Part shown: piece after piece, positions 62,281 through 64,000 of the stretch
How the letters are laid out: each line of letters starts with the position of its first letter
Position numbering within the stretch: position 1 is the first letter of the stretch
Source of the DNA: Acanthochromis polyacanthus
Taxonomy: Eukaryota > Chordata > Actinopteri > Pomacentridae
NCBI RefSeq assembly: GCF_021347895.1
Contig: NC_067123.1
Location: 38,117,571-38,181,570 of the forward strand
Direction of reading: 5' to 3'
Length of the DNA: 64,000 nt
Made by a program: the position numbers and the translations under genes
The notes under the pieces: model-generated
What the model saw: only the letters and a program-made list of their open reading frames with translations
Database searches by the model: none
What the model was told of the DNA's origin: nothing

Positions 62281-62496
62281 GCATTCCCAGCAAGTTACAG
62301 AAAAAGCCTCACACAAAGTGCCGTGTCCTCATTCATATTGCATGTGAAAGCCCCCTGGCTGTCATGTTACCAAACCTGTGTCACGTCTGTAAAATGCCCA
62401 TCATGGAACAGGCTGGCACCCGGTTAAAAGCCAGAGCAGGCATGAATAAAGGAATATAGGCCACAGGCAACAGACTTCTTGCTTTTTCTTCCCCTT

Positions 62497-62520
62497 TCTC
62501 TCTCTCTCTCTCTCTCTCTC
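62497..62520. repeat. (CT)n microsatellite
   Basis: A short pure CT run, about 420 bases before exon F. Confidence 0.94.
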
Positions 62521-62939
62521 ATGCTCTCTTTCATTCCCTTTAGCTTCATTTTTTATTTTTTATCCTCTCAGCTGTGGCCCAGTACATTTGCTTGCCTGTG
62601 AAGTCTTGATGGAACAGCAGGACATCTCCTCTTCCTCTTTCTCTTCTGTCTTCCTTACATACTCTTGTTTTTTTTTAATCTGCTCTGCTGCTCTGATAAG
62701 CGTGTACACATATTCTTTTAGCGCCCTCCAAAGGATGCTGAGGGAACAGCAGCCTCTCATTCCCAACAGTTCCTGGAATAATTACACTGAGTCTTCCAGG
62801 GAATTATGATATCAGTGTTTGGAATCTGAAAAGCATTTCTCCTTTGATGTGAGATTAGGATTTGTAATTAGAGTGGATGTAGCAGGAATTTCCATGTGCA
62901 AGGATTTTGATGGATGTGTGTCTTTTGTTTTTGTTGCAG

Positions 62940-63029
62940 TACATGACTGCTGCAGCCGCCGCGGCGCCTATGCAAGGGACCTACATTCCCCAGTACACTC
63001 CTGTGCCTCCAACAGCCGTCCCTGTCGAA
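62940..63029 (+). CDS. rbms3: rbms3 exon F: Ala tract and MQGTYIPQYTPVPP segment
   Basis: A 90-bp exon, 30 codons: YMT, six alanines, then PMQGTYIPQYTPVPPTAVPVE. Acceptor TTTGTTGCAG, donor GAA|GTAAGA, phase 0 at both ends. MQGTYIPQYTPVPPTAV is the RBMS3 form. The six-alanine run (codons GCT GCA GCC GCC GCG GCG) is longer than the three alanines I recall in mammals. As in mammals, the protein should continue in a further exon or exons beyond the window. If the donor is not used, translation stays open for 48 more codons. Confidence 0.96.
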
Positions 63030-64000
63030 GTAAGACCAGCACACATGAACACAGCACTTACCGGAAATCAAAAATCTGTCAATGGCTACCCAATGGAGGA
63101 CATCAGGACTGCTGTCAGCCCACTCCCAAGCACTCCTGTCACCATTTCTAAACCTGCACCTCACATCAACGGATGAAAATAGTCATTAAATAGACAGATT
63201 GCATTTGAAGCATGCTGCAAATTGCTCTTATTCTCTCTAAACAAATGGCCTGGCACCACCAGCAAATAACAAGAATCAAAACTGCAAGCGAAGCAAGATG
63301 AGTCAGAAGTTTTATAGTATTCGGGAAAGACATTTGAAGTGCAGCGCAGACTTTTCTCACTTCCTCGGCGGCTGTCTAAACTCCTGGCAGGTTCGGGCAG
63401 TCCAGCCTGAGAAATGATGAACGTGGAGAGCGGGTAGGCAGGCGGGCGGGCCAGCGAGGGGAGCGGTCCAGCTGTCTGGCGGCTGACAGTGCGGTCGTAT
63501 TCAGATGGACTATCAGTCGTGTATCAGATGACAGGAGCTGAAGTGAGACACAGTGCCGGCGGTGCTGTCTCTCTCCCCCCACAGCCGGTTCTGGCTGGTG
63601 GGTGGCTGGAACACGTACATCCGTCAGCCGCAGAGCTCTGGTTAGCCCACCAGCCTCGAACAATGACAGTTTCCTCTGACAGACCCATTAGTCGCTCCTC
63701 CTTCCCCCCTCTTCCCCCTTTCCTCCCATGTCCCCATCTTAGACTCTCAGAAAGTTGCACCCATGAAGGAGTAGAACAGAAGAGAGAGATGTAGTTGCAG
63801 CGTAGCCCCGCGGCGCCTCTTACCTATTTCATCCTCACCATTGTCCTCTCAGTGCCAGCGTCAGCGGCAGGGTGTAGATCACTGTTTCAGCCGATGTCTG
63901 CAGGGCTGATGTATGGACAGGACGCAGTATCCTTGAGAGCTTGTTAAAGGTGATTGAGATGGCTCGGTGATCGGGGCTATCGGTAATGCCGGACACATAA
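63030..64000 (+). other. rbms3: rbms3 intron after exon F, or alternative 3' end (partial)
   Basis: Begins with the donor GTAAGA. The first 144 bases stay open in the exon F frame and stop at TGA 63174-63176; ATTAAA follows at 63185-63190 with a T-rich stretch (63222-63238) after it. From 63240 to 64000 I see mixed-composition sequence, a GC-rich patch (63420-63480) and a pyrimidine-rich patch (63700-63740), with no exon I can recognise from the expected RBMS3 C-terminus. Confidence 0.75.

Overview
The window is vertebrate nuclear DNA, almost certainly from a teleost fish and probably a percomorph. It carries roughly the 3' half of one protein-coding gene, rbms3 (RNA-binding motif, single-stranded-interacting protein 3), read left to right on the + strand. 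Six short exons (44-111 bp) total exactly 500 bp of coding sequence and are separated by introns of 4.0 to 16.2 kb. Every junction has a consensus AG acceptor and GT donor, and the reading frame is continuous across all six exons. Joined, they encode the proline/glutamine/methionine-rich region downstream of the two RRM domains. The residues (for example [60 protein letters not shown]) fit RBMS3 better than RBMS1 or RBMS2. The RRM exons and promoter lie to the left of the window, and the last coding exon or exons and 3' UTR lie to the right.

Layout: 1-18756 is intron. Exon A is 18757-18863, exon B 27205-27248, exon C 32183-32279, exon D 36319-36369, exon E 52580-52690 and exon F 62940-63029, followed by intron to the end. 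I found no second gene that I can defend on either strand.

The introns are rich in repeats typical of fish genomes. There are tRNA-derived SINEs (three copies of one family, plus two other SINEs), a dead Tc1/mariner copy with recognisable ends, two copies of a TTAA-flanked MITE (one inserted inside another repeat), a family of roughly 600-bp elements whose ends read CCCTCTGAAC, a decayed LINE on the minus strand, several dispersed repeats, many (CA)n/(GT)n microsatellites, and a 53-unit 20-bp minisatellite just upstream of exon E.

The observations most worth following concern how the rbms3 transcript may be processed. (1) A candidate unannotated alternative exon at 61156-61260 has two good 3' splice sites and one strong 5' splice site, and sits about 350 bp after a very long (TG)n tract; the long form carries an in-frame stop and the short form is a 9-nt in-frame microexon. 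(2) Exon F has a 48-codon open read-through beyond its donor, ending in a stop nine bases before an ATTAAA. (3) A stretch of about 1.27 kb without a single AG dinucleotide, containing a UCAU-bearing minisatellite, lies upstream of exon E. A symmetric octamer/CCAAT palindrome at 5267-5362 is the most striking candidate cis-element. Identifications rest on reading the sequence and on memory of protein and repeat families; no alignment or database search was run.
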